A stretch of 64,000 nucleotides of DNA, taken from the NCBI RefSeq assembly GCF_014653695.1, contig NZ_BNAR01000010.1, positions 237,464-301,463 of the forward strand, in the 5' to 3' direction. Positions within the stretch are counted from its first letter, which is position 1. Every line of letters starts with the position of its first letter. The position numbers and the translations under genes were made by a program. Origin of the DNA: Lentzea cavernae. Lineage in GTDB: Bacteria > Actinomycetota > Actinomycetes > Mycobacteriales > Pseudonocardiaceae. Below the pieces are notes generated by a model. It worked only from the letters and a program-made list of their open reading frames with translations, was not told the origin of the DNA and did no database searches. This document shows, piece after piece, positions 15,487 to 23,881 of the stretch.

Positions 15487-17700
15487 GTGAACCACCAACC
15501 CAGGTCGAACGCCGGCGAGCACACCCCGCACGGTCCTCCGCTGGTCCTGAAGCACGACCTGCCCGCGAGCTTCGTGCTGTTCCTCATCTCGATCCCGCTG
15601 TCGCTCGGCATCGCGCACGCCACGGGTGCGCCGCTGATGGCGGGGATCATCTCCGCGGTCGTCGGCGGCGTGGTCGTCGGCGCGCTCAGCGGTGCGCCGT
15701 TGCAGATCAGCGGGCCCGGCACCGGGCTAGTGGTGATCGTGGCCGGGCTGGTCGCGCAGTTCGGGTGGGCGGCCACGGCGGCGATCACGCTGGCCGCGGG
15801 CGTGCTGCAGGTCGCGCTGGGGCTCACCGGGATCAGCCGGCTGGTGATGTCGCTGTCCCCCGCCGTGGTGCACGGAATGCTCGCGGGCATCGGCATCTCG
15901 ATCGCCGTCGGGCAGCTCGTGGTGGTGCTGGGCGGCACGGCGGCGTCGTCCGTGCCCGCGAACCTGGCGCTGCTGCCGGGAGTGCTGGCCGCGGCCCCGC
16001 TCGGATCGGTGGCGTCCGGGGCGGTGGCGATCGCGGTTCTGCTGCTGTGGCCGCGCGTTCCCCGCGTCTGCGTCATCCCCGCGCCGCTGGTGGCCGTCGC
16101 CGCCGCCACCTCGCTGGCGTTCGTGCTGCGCCTCGACGTCGCCAGGGTCGACCTGCCGGACAGCCACGCGCTGGTGTTCCCGGAGATGCCGCAGGGCAGT
16201 TCCGGCGCGGTCGTCGCGGCGGTCGTCACCGTCGCACTGGTGGCGAGCATGGAGTCGCTGCTGTCGGCCGTCGCCACGGACCGGCTGCACGACGGGCCGC
16301 GGGCCCGGCTCGACAAGGAGCTCATCGCGCAGGGCACCGGCAACGTGCTCGCGGGCGCGCTCGGCGGGTTCCCGATCAGCGGTGGCCTCGCGCGCAGCTC
16401 CACGAACGTCGCGGCGGGCGCGAAGACCCGGTACGCCGCGATCCTGCAGGGCGTGTGGATCGCGGTGGCGGTGCTGGCGTTCGCCCCCGCCCTGGAGCTC
16501 ATCCCGTTGCCGGCGCTGGCGGGCGTGCTGTTCGTCGTCGGCCTGAAGCTCGTGTCGTTCCAGCGGATGCGGACCCTGTCGCGGCACGGGGAGTTCACGG
16601 TCTACGCGGCCACCGCTCTCGGAGTCGTCCTCTTCGGACTGCTGGAGGGCGTGGTCGCCGGGCTCGCCATCGCGTTGCTCCGCGCGCTGTACCGGTTGAC
16701 GCACTGCTCGGTGCGCGTCGAGGGCAACCGGGTGTGCGTGCGGGGATCGCTGGTGTTCCTGGGGGTCGGACGGCTCGTGCGGGAGCTGCGCAGGCTGCCG
16801 CTGGGCCAGACCGTGGTGCTGGAGCTGCACGTCGACTACCTGGACCACGCGTCGTACGAGGCGATCAACGACTGGCGCGAGGGGTACGAACGGCTCGGTG
16901 GCCGGGTGCGGGTCGACGAGGTGCACGACACCTGGTACGACCGGGCGAACCAGGGCAAACCGGGGCGGCGCAAGACTTTGCCCGGCCCGCTGCCGCGCTG
17001 GTTCGCACCGTGGTCGCACTGGCAGGGCACGCCGGACGCGGTGACGTTGCCCGCCCAGCGGTCCTCCGTCGAAGGCGACCCGATGCTGCGCGGCATGCAC
17101 GAGTTCGAGCAGCGTTCCGCGCCGCTGGTGCGGCCGTTCCTGCACGAGCTGGCGGTGCGCGGGCAACGGCCGCAGCAGCTGTTCATCACGTGCGCGGACT
17201 CCCGCGTCGTGCCGAACCTGATCACCACGTCCGGGCCGGGCGACCTGTTCTGCGTGCGCAACATCGGCAACCTGGTGCCGGCGCCGTCGGCGGGTGACAG
17301 CTCGGTCGGGGCGGCCGTCGAGTACGCGGTGGAGATCCTCAACGTCAGCACGATCGTCGTCTGTGGACACTCCGACTGCGGTGCGATGAAGGCGCTGGTG
17401 AAGGGGTCCGCGTCACGCGGCTCGCACCTGCACTCGTGGCTGCGCAACGCCGAACCGTCGCTGATCCGGTTCCACGCGCCGACATCACCCGGCTGCGCGG
17501 ACCTGCCGGTCGCCGACCGGCTCGCCGTCGCGAACGTCGCGCAGCAGCTCGACAACCTGCTCGGCTACCCGAGCGTGCGGGAGGCGATCGCGGCGGGCAC
17601 GCTCACGTTGAAGGGCATGTACTTCGACATCTCGAACGCCCGCGTGTGGCTGGTCGACCCGGACCGCAACGGGCTCGAGCCCGTGCCCTCCCCGGCCTAG
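15487..17700 (+). CDS. SulP anion transporter fused to beta-carbonic anhydrase
   Basis: About 737 aa. An N-terminal SulP/SLC26 membrane domain (about 20-410, start LKHDLPASFVLFLISIPLSL, motif GLARSSTNVAAGA) is followed by a STAS-like segment (about 420-490). A C-terminal beta-carbonic anhydrase has zinc ligands C569 (CADSR), H628 and C631 (CGHSDC). The fusion, also known in mycobacteria (Rv3273 type), probably couples bicarbonate uptake or efflux to CO2 hydration on the cytoplasmic side. The GTG at 15487 has AAAGGAAG upstream; an earlier in-frame start at 15439 would fall in the hairpin. A separate SulP plus CA operon occurs at 32-34 kb. Confidence 0.93.
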   Translation: MNHQPRSNAGEHTPHGPPLVLKHDLPASFVLFLISIPLSLGIAHATGAPLMAGIISAVVGGVVVGALSGAPLQISGPGTGLVVIVAGLVAQFGWAATAAITLAAGVLQVALGLTGISRLVMSLSPAVVHGMLAGIGISIAVGQLVVVLGGTAASSVPANLALLPGVLAAAPLGSVASGAVAIAVLLLWPRVPRVCVIPAPLVAVAAATSLAFVLRLDVARVDLPDSHALVFPEMPQGSSGAVVAAVVTVALVASMESLLSAVATDRLHDGPRARLDKELIAQGTGNVLAGALGGFPISGGLARSSTNVAAGAKTRYAAILQGVWIAVAVLAFAPALELIPLPALAGVLFVVGLKLVSFQRMRTLSRHGEFTVYAATALGVVLFGLLEGVVAGLAIALLRALYRLTHCSVRVEGNRVCVRGSLVFLGVGRLVRELRRLPLGQTVVLELHVDYLDHASYEAINDWREGYERLGGRVRVDEVHDTWYDRANQGKPGRRKTLPGPLPRWFAPWSHWQGTPDAVTLPAQRSSVEGDPMLRGMHEFEQRSAPLVRPFLHELAVRGQRPQQLFITCADSRVVPNLITTSGPGDLFCVRNIGNLVPAPSAGDSSVGAAVEYAVEILNVSTIVVCGHSDCGAMKALVKGSASRGSHLHSWLRNAEPSLIRFHAPTSPGCADLPVADRLAVANVAQQLDNLLGYPSVREAIAAGTLTLKGMYFDISNARVWLVDPDRNGLEPVPSPA

Positions 17701-17707
17701 AAAACGA

Positions 17708-17739
17708 GGAGCCGCCCCGAAAACACTCGGGGCGGCTCC
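17708..17739. terminator. Bidirectional terminator between SulP-CA and dacB
   Basis: GGAGCCGCCCCGA and TCGGGGCGGCTCC form perfect 13-base arms around AAACAC, between two convergent genes, with an A-rich left flank that supplies a U-tract for the leftward transcript. Confidence 0.8.
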
Positions 17740-17751
17740 ACCTGGAACCTT

Positions 17752-19278
17752 CTAGCAGGTACCGATCCAGGAGCACTCCACGTCGAAGCGCTCCTTGGCG
17801 GGCACCACCACGCGTTCCTGAGCCGGGGCCTTGCGCTGCTGCGGCACCGACTGGACCTGCGGCACCTGGCCGCCGTCCGAGGCCAGGCGCACGGCGATCC
17901 TGTCCTCGATGCTCTTCGGGCTGTTGAACAGCAGCACGTTGTTCTGCACCAACGAGAACACGAGCTCCCGGCCGGCCTGCGTGGTCACGTAGCCGGACAG
18001 GCCCGAGACGCCCGAGAGCGACCCGGTCTTGGCCTTCACGTTGCCCGCCGCCGGGGTGTTCTTCATGCGGTTGACCAGCGTGCCGTCGACACCGGCGACC
18101 GGCAGCGACGCCTGCCACGCGGAGAACCACGGCTTGGTCTTCGCCTTGACCAGCACCGAGGTGAGGTCGTCCGGCGAGAACTGGTCGAGCCGCGACATGC
18201 CGGAGCCGTCGAAGACCTCGACCGCGTTCGGGTCGACGCCCAGACCCGCCCACTTGGTGCTGAGCTGGTTGACGCCGTTGGTGAACGAGCCGCCCGCGGT
18301 CTTGACCAGCACCTCGGCCAGCATGTTGTTGCTGTCCTTGAGCAACGGCTTGACCAGCTCGCCGAGCGTGATCGACGTGTCGGTCGCGAGGACCGCGGCA
18401 CCGGCAGGCGCCTTCTGCCGCTTCACGCCACCGGTGACGGTGATCCCGCTGGCCTGCAACGCCTTCTGGAACACCGACGTGACGAGCCCGGTCGGGTCCT
18501 TGACCGTCGAGAGCGCCGTCGTCTCGACGGACGTCGACCCGCTGACGAAGATCCGGTTCGTGCCGTGCTCGCGCTCCACGGAGATGCCGGCGTTGCCGGT
18601 CGTCGCCGTGGACACGACCTGCACGTGGTCGTTCGCCGGCTCCGTCGTCACGACCACCGGGGCGCCCGCCGCGGCGCCCGGCTTGACGCGCACGACGACC
18701 GTGCCCGCGCTGAACTTGGCGTCCGGCGAGAGCGTGAGGGCCGACGTCTCCGCGCTGTAGGAGTACGGCTCGTCGTCCCACGCCCAGCCCGAACCGTAGG
18801 GCTGCGCGTCGAACTTGGTGTCGTCGACGACCAACGAGCCGTTGACCGTCGTGACACCGCTGGCCTTCAGCGTGTCCGCGAGCTGCTGGTAGCGCAGCCG
18901 GGACATCGTCGGATCGCCGCCGCCGCGCAACGCCAGATCGCCGTTGAGCGCGGACCCCGACCTCGTGCCGCTCGACACGAGCTCGGTCTTCCAGCGGTAG
19001 TCCGGACCCAGCAGGTCCAGCGCCGTCGTCGTGGTGAGCAGCTTCAGGTTCGACGCCACCTGGGAACGCCTGCTGCTCTGCCTGGTGTAGATCACTTCAC
19101 CCGAGTTGGCGTCCCGCACGACCAGGCCGACGTCCGCGCCCTTGAGCGCGTTGTCGGCCAGGATCGTGTCGAGATCAGCCGTGAGGGCCTCGTTGCCGAC
19201 CGCCACGGCGCCGCCGCTGGACGTCAGGGACACCCCTGCCGCCACAGCGACGACCGCCCCCAGAACCTTCAACTTCAC
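17752..19278 (-). CDS. dacB: D-alanyl-D-alanine carboxypeptidase/endopeptidase (PBP4, S13)
   Basis: 508 aa exported penicillin-binding protein acting on peptidoglycan stem peptides. A signal sequence (residues 1-27) precedes the S13 domain with all three catalytic motifs: S76-N-L-K79, DSNN near 320, and KTGSLSG near 430. The large insertion between the first two motifs is typical of DacB. A tail ending VECSWIGTC contains two Cys residues, perhaps a disulfide. The GTG start overlaps the stop of gnd by GTGA, so its translation is coupled to that of a cytosolic enzyme. Confidence 0.93.
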   Translation of the reverse strand: MKLKVLGAVVAVAAGVSLTSSGGAVAVGNEALTADLDTILADNALKGADVGLVVRDANSGEVIYTRQSSRRSQVASNLKLLTTTTALDLLGPDYRWKTELVSSGTRSGSALNGDLALRGGGDPTMSRLRYQQLADTLKASGVTTVNGSLVVDDTKFDAQPYGSGWAWDDEPYSYSAETSALTLSPDAKFSAGTVVVRVKPGAAAGAPVVVTTEPANDHVQVVSTATTGNAGISVEREHGTNRIFVSGSTSVETTALSTVKDPTGLVTSVFQKALQASGITVTGGVKRQKAPAGAAVLATDTSITLGELVKPLLKDSNNMLAEVLVKTAGGSFTNGVNQLSTKWAGLGVDPNAVEVFDGSGMSRLDQFSPDDLTSVLVKAKTKPWFSAWQASLPVAGVDGTLVNRMKNTPAAGNVKAKTGSLSGVSGLSGYVTTQAGRELVFSLVQNNVLLFNSPKSIEDRIAVRLASDGGQVPQVQSVPQQRKAPAQERVVVPAKERFDVECSWIGTC

Positions 19279-20705
19279 GCTTCCACCTCTGATCGATCAC
19301 CCGACCACAACGTGTGGAAGCTACCGGGCCTGTCGGTGCGCCTGTAGGTGTGCGCCCCGAAGAAGTCCCGCTGTCCCTGCACGAGCGCGGCGGGCAGTCG
19401 CTCGGAGCGAAGTCCGTCGTAGTAGGCCAAAGCGGACACGAAGCCAGGAGTCGGCACACCGGATTCGACCGCACGGACCACGACCCTGCGCCAAGCGGCC
19501 TCGGCGTTGCGCACCGCGTCGCGGAAGTAGTCGTCCACCAACAGAGACGCGATGTCCGCGTTCTTGTCGTAGGCCTCGCGGATGCGGTTGAGGAACTGCG
19601 CGCGGATGATGCAGCCGCCACGCCAGATCGTCGCCATCGCGCCGAGGTCGATGTTCCAGTCGAAGTTCTTCGACGCTTCACGCATCATGTCGAAGCCCTG
19701 TGCGTACGCGACGACCTTCGACGCGTACAGCGCCTGGCGCACGTCGTCGACCAGGTCGGCGTCCGGCTTCGCGACGACCTCGCTGGCGCCGAACGCGTCG
19801 CGCACGGCCTTGCGCTGGTCGGTGTGGCCGGACAGGCTGCGCGCGAAGACGGCCTCGGCGATGCCGGTGACCGGCACGCCCAGTTCCAGCGCCTCCTGCA
19901 CGGTCCAGCGACCGGTGCCCTTCTGCTCCGCGGCGTCCTCGATGACCTGCACGAGCGGCGTGCCGTCGGCGTCGACGTGCTTGAGCACCTCGGCGGTGAT
20001 CTCGACCAGGTACGACTCCAGGTCGCCCGAGTTCCACTGCGTGAAGACCTCGGAGATCTCCGCCGGGCTCTGCCCGCCGATGCGGCTCAGCAGGTCGTAC
20101 GCCTCGGCGATCAGCTGCATGTCGGCGTACTCGATGCCGTTGTGCACCATCTTCACGAAGTGCCCGGCGCCGTCCGGCCCGACGTGCACGCAGCACGGCT
20201 GACCGTCCACCTTGGCCGCGATCTCCTCGAAGACCGGCCCGACGTGCTCGTAGGACTCCGCGGGGCCGCCCGGCATGATGCTGGGACCGTTGAGCGCGCC
20301 CTCCTCGCCACCGGAGATGCCGGCGCCGACGAACAGCAGCCCCTTCTCCTTCAGCGCGGCCTCACGGCGACGCGTGTCGTTGAAGTGGGCGTTGCCGCCG
20401 TCGATGACCATGTCACCCGGCTCGAGGATCCCGCTCAGCTCGTCGATGACGGCGTCGGTGGGGCCACCCGCCTTGACCATGATGATGATCTGGCGCGGCG
20501 TCTGCAGGCTGTCGACCAGGTCCTGCAGCGTCTCGGCGCCGACGAAGTCGCCTTCGTGGCCGTGCTCCTCGAGCAGGGCCTTCATCTTCGCGGGCGTCCG
20601 GTTGTGCACGGCGGTCTTGAAGCCGTGGCGCGCGAGGTTGCGCGCGAGGTTGCTGCCCATGGTGGCAAGACCGGTCACCGCGATACGTGCTTTGCCTTCC
20701 GTCAT
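19275..20705 (-). CDS. gnd: 6-phosphogluconate dehydrogenase, decarboxylating
   Basis: Oxidises 6-phosphogluconate to ribulose 5-phosphate with NADP in the pentose phosphate pathway. About 476 aa, the long form. It shows the nucleotide-binding GLATMGSNLARNLA, the substrate motif SGGEEGALNGPS and the catalytic KMVHNGIEY. The C-terminal helical domain is complete (DYFRDAV, QRDFFGAHTYRR). The ATG at 20705 is preferred over a GTG six bases upstream. Its stop codon overlaps the dacB start. The two genes form an operon. Confidence 0.96.
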   Translation of the reverse strand: MTEGKARIAVTGLATMGSNLARNLARHGFKTAVHNRTPAKMKALLEEHGHEGDFVGAETLQDLVDSLQTPRQIIIMVKAGGPTDAVIDELSGILEPGDMVIDGGNAHFNDTRRREAALKEKGLLFVGAGISGGEEGALNGPSIMPGGPAESYEHVGPVFEEIAAKVDGQPCCVHVGPDGAGHFVKMVHNGIEYADMQLIAEAYDLLSRIGGQSPAEISEVFTQWNSGDLESYLVEITAEVLKHVDADGTPLVQVIEDAAEQKGTGRWTVQEALELGVPVTGIAEAVFARSLSGHTDQRKAVRDAFGASEVVAKPDADLVDDVRQALYASKVVAYAQGFDMMREASKNFDWNIDLGAMATIWRGGCIIRAQFLNRIREAYDKNADIASLLVDDYFRDAVRNAEAAWRRVVVRAVESGVPTPGFVSALAYYDGLRSERLPAALVQGQRDFFGAHTYRRTDRPGSFHTLWSGDRSEVEA

Positions 20706-20825
20706 GCGCACAGCCTGCCGTGTTCTCCCGCTTTGCGCGAGACGTCACAGCGTGTTCTCAGACTCCGTTTTGGCAGGTGAACCGCGTCACGTGCCGGTAC
20801 GTATTGCTAGGCGTAAGTTGGCTTC

Positions 20826-21128
20826 ATGACGGAATTCACGAGCGTGGGACGCTCGGCGACCGACCGCGCCCCCAGGTACGGCTCGCAGCTGGTGAAGCAC
20901 TTCACGGCCAAGGACCTCGAAGGGTCCTGGGAGGACACACGCGGTTTCGTCCGCTTCTCGGCCGGTCTGGCCGAGTTCGAGGCCTCCGACGACGCACTGA
21001 TCATGCGCGTCGTGGCGTCCTCCGAGGAGGACACGGCCCGCCTGCGCGACGTCGTCGAACGGCACCTCGTCCGCTTCGGCACCCGCGACGAGCTGACCGT
21101 CACCTGGGACTCAGGTAGCGAGAACTGA
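20826..21128 (+). CDS. DUF2218 domain protein
   Basis: 100 aa. The pattern APRYGSQLVKHFTAKDLEGS followed by a compact alpha/beta domain ending LVRFGTRDELTVTWD matches DUF2218, a family of small cytosolic proteins often linked to siderophore or iron genes. Its biochemical role is unknown. It is divergent from gnd, and its last 18 bases overlap the convergent lysE-type gene. Confidence 0.85.
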   Translation: MTEFTSVGRSATDRAPRYGSQLVKHFTAKDLEGSWEDTRGFVRFSAGLAEFEASDDALIMRVVASSEEDTARLRDVVERHLVRFGTRDELTVTWDSGSEN

Positions 21129-21704
21129 CGCCGCCAGCCCGATGAGAGCGGTCCCACAGACCCTCTCGAAGTGCGCGCGCGTCCTCGGCCTGTTCAACAA
21201 CCTGCCCAGCTGACGCGCACTCGGCACCACGATGACCCAGAACACCGCGAACACACCCACGGTGACGGCGCTGAGAAGCGCCGCCTGCGGCAGTGGCGCG
21301 GCGTTCGGGTCCATCGCCTGCGGGATGAGGCTCAGGAACGTGAGCATCACCTTGGGGTTCAACAGGTCGCACAACATGCCGCGCAGGAACACGTTCTTCT
21401 GCCGCGGCTGCTCGGCGAGCGGCCTGCTGGCCGTCCTCAGGGTCATGAACCCGATGTAGGCGAGGTACACCGCCCCGACCGCCTTGACCACGAACAGGGC
21501 CGTCGGCGCCGCCGCCACGAGCGCGGACAACCCGACCGTAGCGAGCGTCGCGTGGATCAACAGCCCGGTCAGCACCCCGAGCGCCGCCTCGACGCCCTTC
21601 TTCAGGCTCCGGACCGCGTTCCCCATGACCAGTACGAAGTCGGGACCGGGCACGACCGTGATGACCACGAGTGCCAGCAGGAACGACGTCCACGCGATGT
21701 GCAT
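21111..21704 (-). CDS. LysE/RhtB-family amino-acid exporter
   Basis: 197 aa with six hydrophobic segments. The N-terminal PGPDFVLVMGNAV matches the LysE/RhtB signature, and NPKVMLTFLSLIPQ is the conserved second half. It exports amino acids or related metabolites. An Lrp/AsnC-type gene starts 60 bases away in the opposite direction, the classic exporter-regulator pairing, so the exporter is probably switched on by the amino acid that the regulator senses. Confidence 0.92.
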   Translation of the reverse strand: MHIAWTSFLLALVVITVVPGPDFVLVMGNAVRSLKKGVEAALGVLTGLLIHATLATVGLSALVAAAPTALFVVKAVGAVYLAYIGFMTLRTASRPLAEQPRQKNVFLRGMLCDLLNPKVMLTFLSLIPQAMDPNAAPLPQAALLSAVTVGVFAVFWVIVVPSARQLGRLLNRPRTRAHFERVCGTALIGLAASVLAT

Positions 21705-21764
21705 GACGCAGATCGTCTGTGGTTTGTTCGTGTGCGTTCCAGCAGGTCAGTACGATGTTCGGTT

Positions 21765-22271
21765 ATGCGCGAACAAGCCGAACTGGATTCGGTCGACTGG
21801 CACATCCTGGAGGAGTTGCAGAACGACGCCACCCTGCCGAACCGCTCGCTGGCGGAGATCGTCGGGCTGGCGCCTTCGTCGTGCCTGCAACGGGTGCGGC
21901 GGCTGCGCGACCTCGGGGTGATCACGGGGTGCCACGCCGTGGTAGACCCGGCCACGACCGGGCTGCCGCTGGAGGCGGTGATCTCGGTGAACGTGCGGCC
22001 GCACACCCGTGCGGTGGTGGCCGGGTTCCGGGCGTTCGTGATGGCTCAGCCGGAGACCCGGTCGATCTTCCACGTTTCCGGGCAGGCTGATTTTCTGCTG
22101 CACATCGCTGTGGCGGATTCGACGCATTTGCAGGCGTTCTTGATGGACAAGATCGCTTCGCGGACTGAGGTGCGGAATTTGACCTCGTCGGTGGTGTTGG
22201 AGCGGGTGGAGACGCGGGCGTTGACGCCGCCGGCGAACCTGCGGCCGACTCATCGGCGGCGCAAGGCTTAG
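21765..22271 (+). CDS. Lrp/AsnC-family transcriptional regulator
   Basis: 168 aa. An N-terminal winged helix (LDSVDWHILEELQNDATLPN, then LAEIVGLAPSSCLQRVRRL) is joined to the RAM ligand-binding domain (ADFLLHIAVADSTHLQAFLM). It ends in a basic tail (RPTHRRRKA). It is divergent from the LysE exporter. The half-sites TTGTTCG (21724) and CGAACAA (21770) flank the start and could be part of its site. No clear ribosome site precedes the ATG. Confidence 0.92.
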   Translation: MREQAELDSVDWHILEELQNDATLPNRSLAEIVGLAPSSCLQRVRRLRDLGVITGCHAVVDPATTGLPLEAVISVNVRPHTRAVVAGFRAFVMAQPETRSIFHVSGQADFLLHIAVADSTHLQAFLMDKIASRTEVRNLTSSVVLERVETRALTPPANLRPTHRRRKA

Positions 22272-22807
22272 CGTCGACGGGTCAGTGCGTCGAGGTCGAA
22301 CGCCAGCGGCGCAGGCCGAGTCAGCTGCACCTCGCCCACACCATCTTCCACGAGCTTGTAGATGCCATCCACGAGTTCGAACGCGGTCAGGCTGATCGGG
22401 TCTCCGAGCTCGACCAGCCAGTAGTGCGCGATTCCCGCTTTGGCGTACTGCATGGGCTTGGTGACGCGATCAACGCGCTCGGAACCAGGGGACACGATCT
22501 CCACCGCGAGAACCACGTCCTTCACGTCGAAACGCTTGGGATTGCGGTCTGCCGCCTCTGCTGTCACCACGACGATGTCAGGCTTCCGCACAGTGGGCCG
22601 GCTCGAGCGGTCGATCACCACATCAACGTCCTGGTAGGAGACCAGGCTCGGCGGGAGTTGCTCGTCCAGCCAGTAGGCCAACCGGCTCTTGGCCTTCTGG
22701 TGCGGGGGTGCGGCTGCGGTCACCACATGCGGGACTCCGTCCACGAGCTCGAGGTCCTCGCCCCCTGGCATCGCGTCCCACTCGTCCAAGGTCACAAGTG
22801 CAGGCAT
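22268..22807 (-). CDS. Uma2-family (DUF820) endonuclease-like protein
   Basis: 179 aa with a PD-(D/E)XK nuclease fold of the Uma2 group: ELVDGVPHVV, KPDIVVV and VEIVSPGS carry the expected acidic residues, followed by KAGIAHYWLVEL. These proteins are numerous in cyanobacteria and actinomycetes. Their role is not established. Its end overlaps the convergent Lrp gene by four bases. A second, distinct Uma2 protein lies at 48.7 kb. Confidence 0.88.
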   Translation of the reverse strand: MPALVTLDEWDAMPGGEDLELVDGVPHVVTAAAPPHQKAKSRLAYWLDEQLPPSLVSYQDVDVVIDRSSRPTVRKPDIVVVTAEAADRNPKRFDVKDVVLAVEIVSPGSERVDRVTKPMQYAKAGIAHYWLVELGDPISLTAFELVDGIYKLVEDGVGEVQLTRPAPLAFDLDALTRRR

Positions 22808-22866
22808 CGGCTCGATCGACAGGAACGTTGATCACCTGCACGGGCGGTTCGAACGTTCAAGCGAAC

Positions 22867-23778
22867 TCATGCCCCATCGGGTGAAGACTTGATCACCCGG
22901 ATCAGCCCCTCCTGCACCACGGTCGCCACCAACACCCCGTCCTGCGTGAAGAACCGCCCGGTCGCCAACCCGCGATTCCCAGAAGCCGAAGGCGAAGCGG
23001 TGTCGTACAACAACCACTCATCAGCCCGGAAAGACCGGTGGAACCACATCGCGTGGTCCAAAGAGGCCCCGAGAACCTTGTCCAGCCCCCAATAAACCCC
23101 GTGCCGGGCCAGAACCCCGTCCAGCAACGTCATGTCCGACGCGTACGTCATCACGCACAGCTGCAGCATCGGGTCGTCGGGCAGCTTGCCGTCGGCCTTC
23201 ATCCACACCCGGGACGTGGCCTTGCCCGGACCGTCCTCACGCGACTCCCACGGCGGCTCGGTCACGTAGCGGACGTCGATGGGGCGCGGGAACTTCAGGT
23301 TCACCAGCGGGTAGCTCTTGGCGGACTCGCTCCACGTCGGCAGCGACTCCGGGTCCGGCACGTCGGGCATCTCCGAGGTGTGCTCGACGCCCTGCTCCTC
23401 GAGCTGGAAGGACGCGGACAGCGAGAAGATCGCCTTGCCGTGCTGCACGGCCACGACGCGGCGGGTGGTGAACGAGCGGCCGTCGCGGATGCGGTCCACC
23501 TCGTACACGATCGGCACGCGCGGGTCGCCGGGGCGGATGAAGTACGAGTGCAGCGAGTGCACGCGGCGTTCGACCGGGACGGTGCGGCCGGCGGCGACGA
23601 GCGCCTGGCCCGCCACCTGGCCGCCGAAGACGCGCACGGGCGACTCGGCCGGGGACACGCCCCGGAAGATGTTCTCCTCGATGCGTTCCAGGTCGAGCAA
23701 CGCGACCAGGTCGTCCACTGCGGATTGTCCGCTCACCCCGGACGGGTGCGAAGCGGCGGCACGGGCGGCCTCAGTCAC
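22867..23778 (-). CDS. tesB: Acyl-CoA thioesterase II
   Basis: About 303 aa, a double-hotdog thioesterase that releases free fatty acid from acyl-CoA. Both hotdog halves are visible: VFGGQVAGQALVAAGRTV with LHSYFIRPGDP, and TLLDGVLARHG with HAMWFHRSFRADEWLLYD. The GTG at 23778 follows GGGAG; an ATG at 23802 in the same frame would overlap that site. It lies downstream of pyk in the same direction, with a 103-base gap. Confidence 0.94.
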   Translation of the reverse strand: MTEAARAAASHPSGVSGQSAVDDLVALLDLERIEENIFRGVSPAESPVRVFGGQVAGQALVAAGRTVPVERRVHSLHSYFIRPGDPRVPIVYEVDRIRDGRSFTTRRVVAVQHGKAIFSLSASFQLEEQGVEHTSEMPDVPDPESLPTWSESAKSYPLVNLKFPRPIDVRYVTEPPWESREDGPGKATSRVWMKADGKLPDDPMLQLCVMTYASDMTLLDGVLARHGVYWGLDKVLGASLDHAMWFHRSFRADEWLLYDTASPSASGNRGLATGRFFTQDGVLVATVVQEGLIRVIKSSPDGA

Positions 23779-23881
23779 GGCAGAACTCTCCCTAGAGCAC
23801 ATCAGACGCGAAACGGCCCCGCGCCCTCACACGACCAGTATGGGGGGACGGGGCCGCCGTCGTGACTGAGAGGCCGACCAC

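Noticed and set aside
23813..23857. CGGCCCCG/CGGGGCCG pair after pyk considered as a terminator
   Set aside because: The loop is about 28 bases and the stem only 8; too weak to call with confidence.
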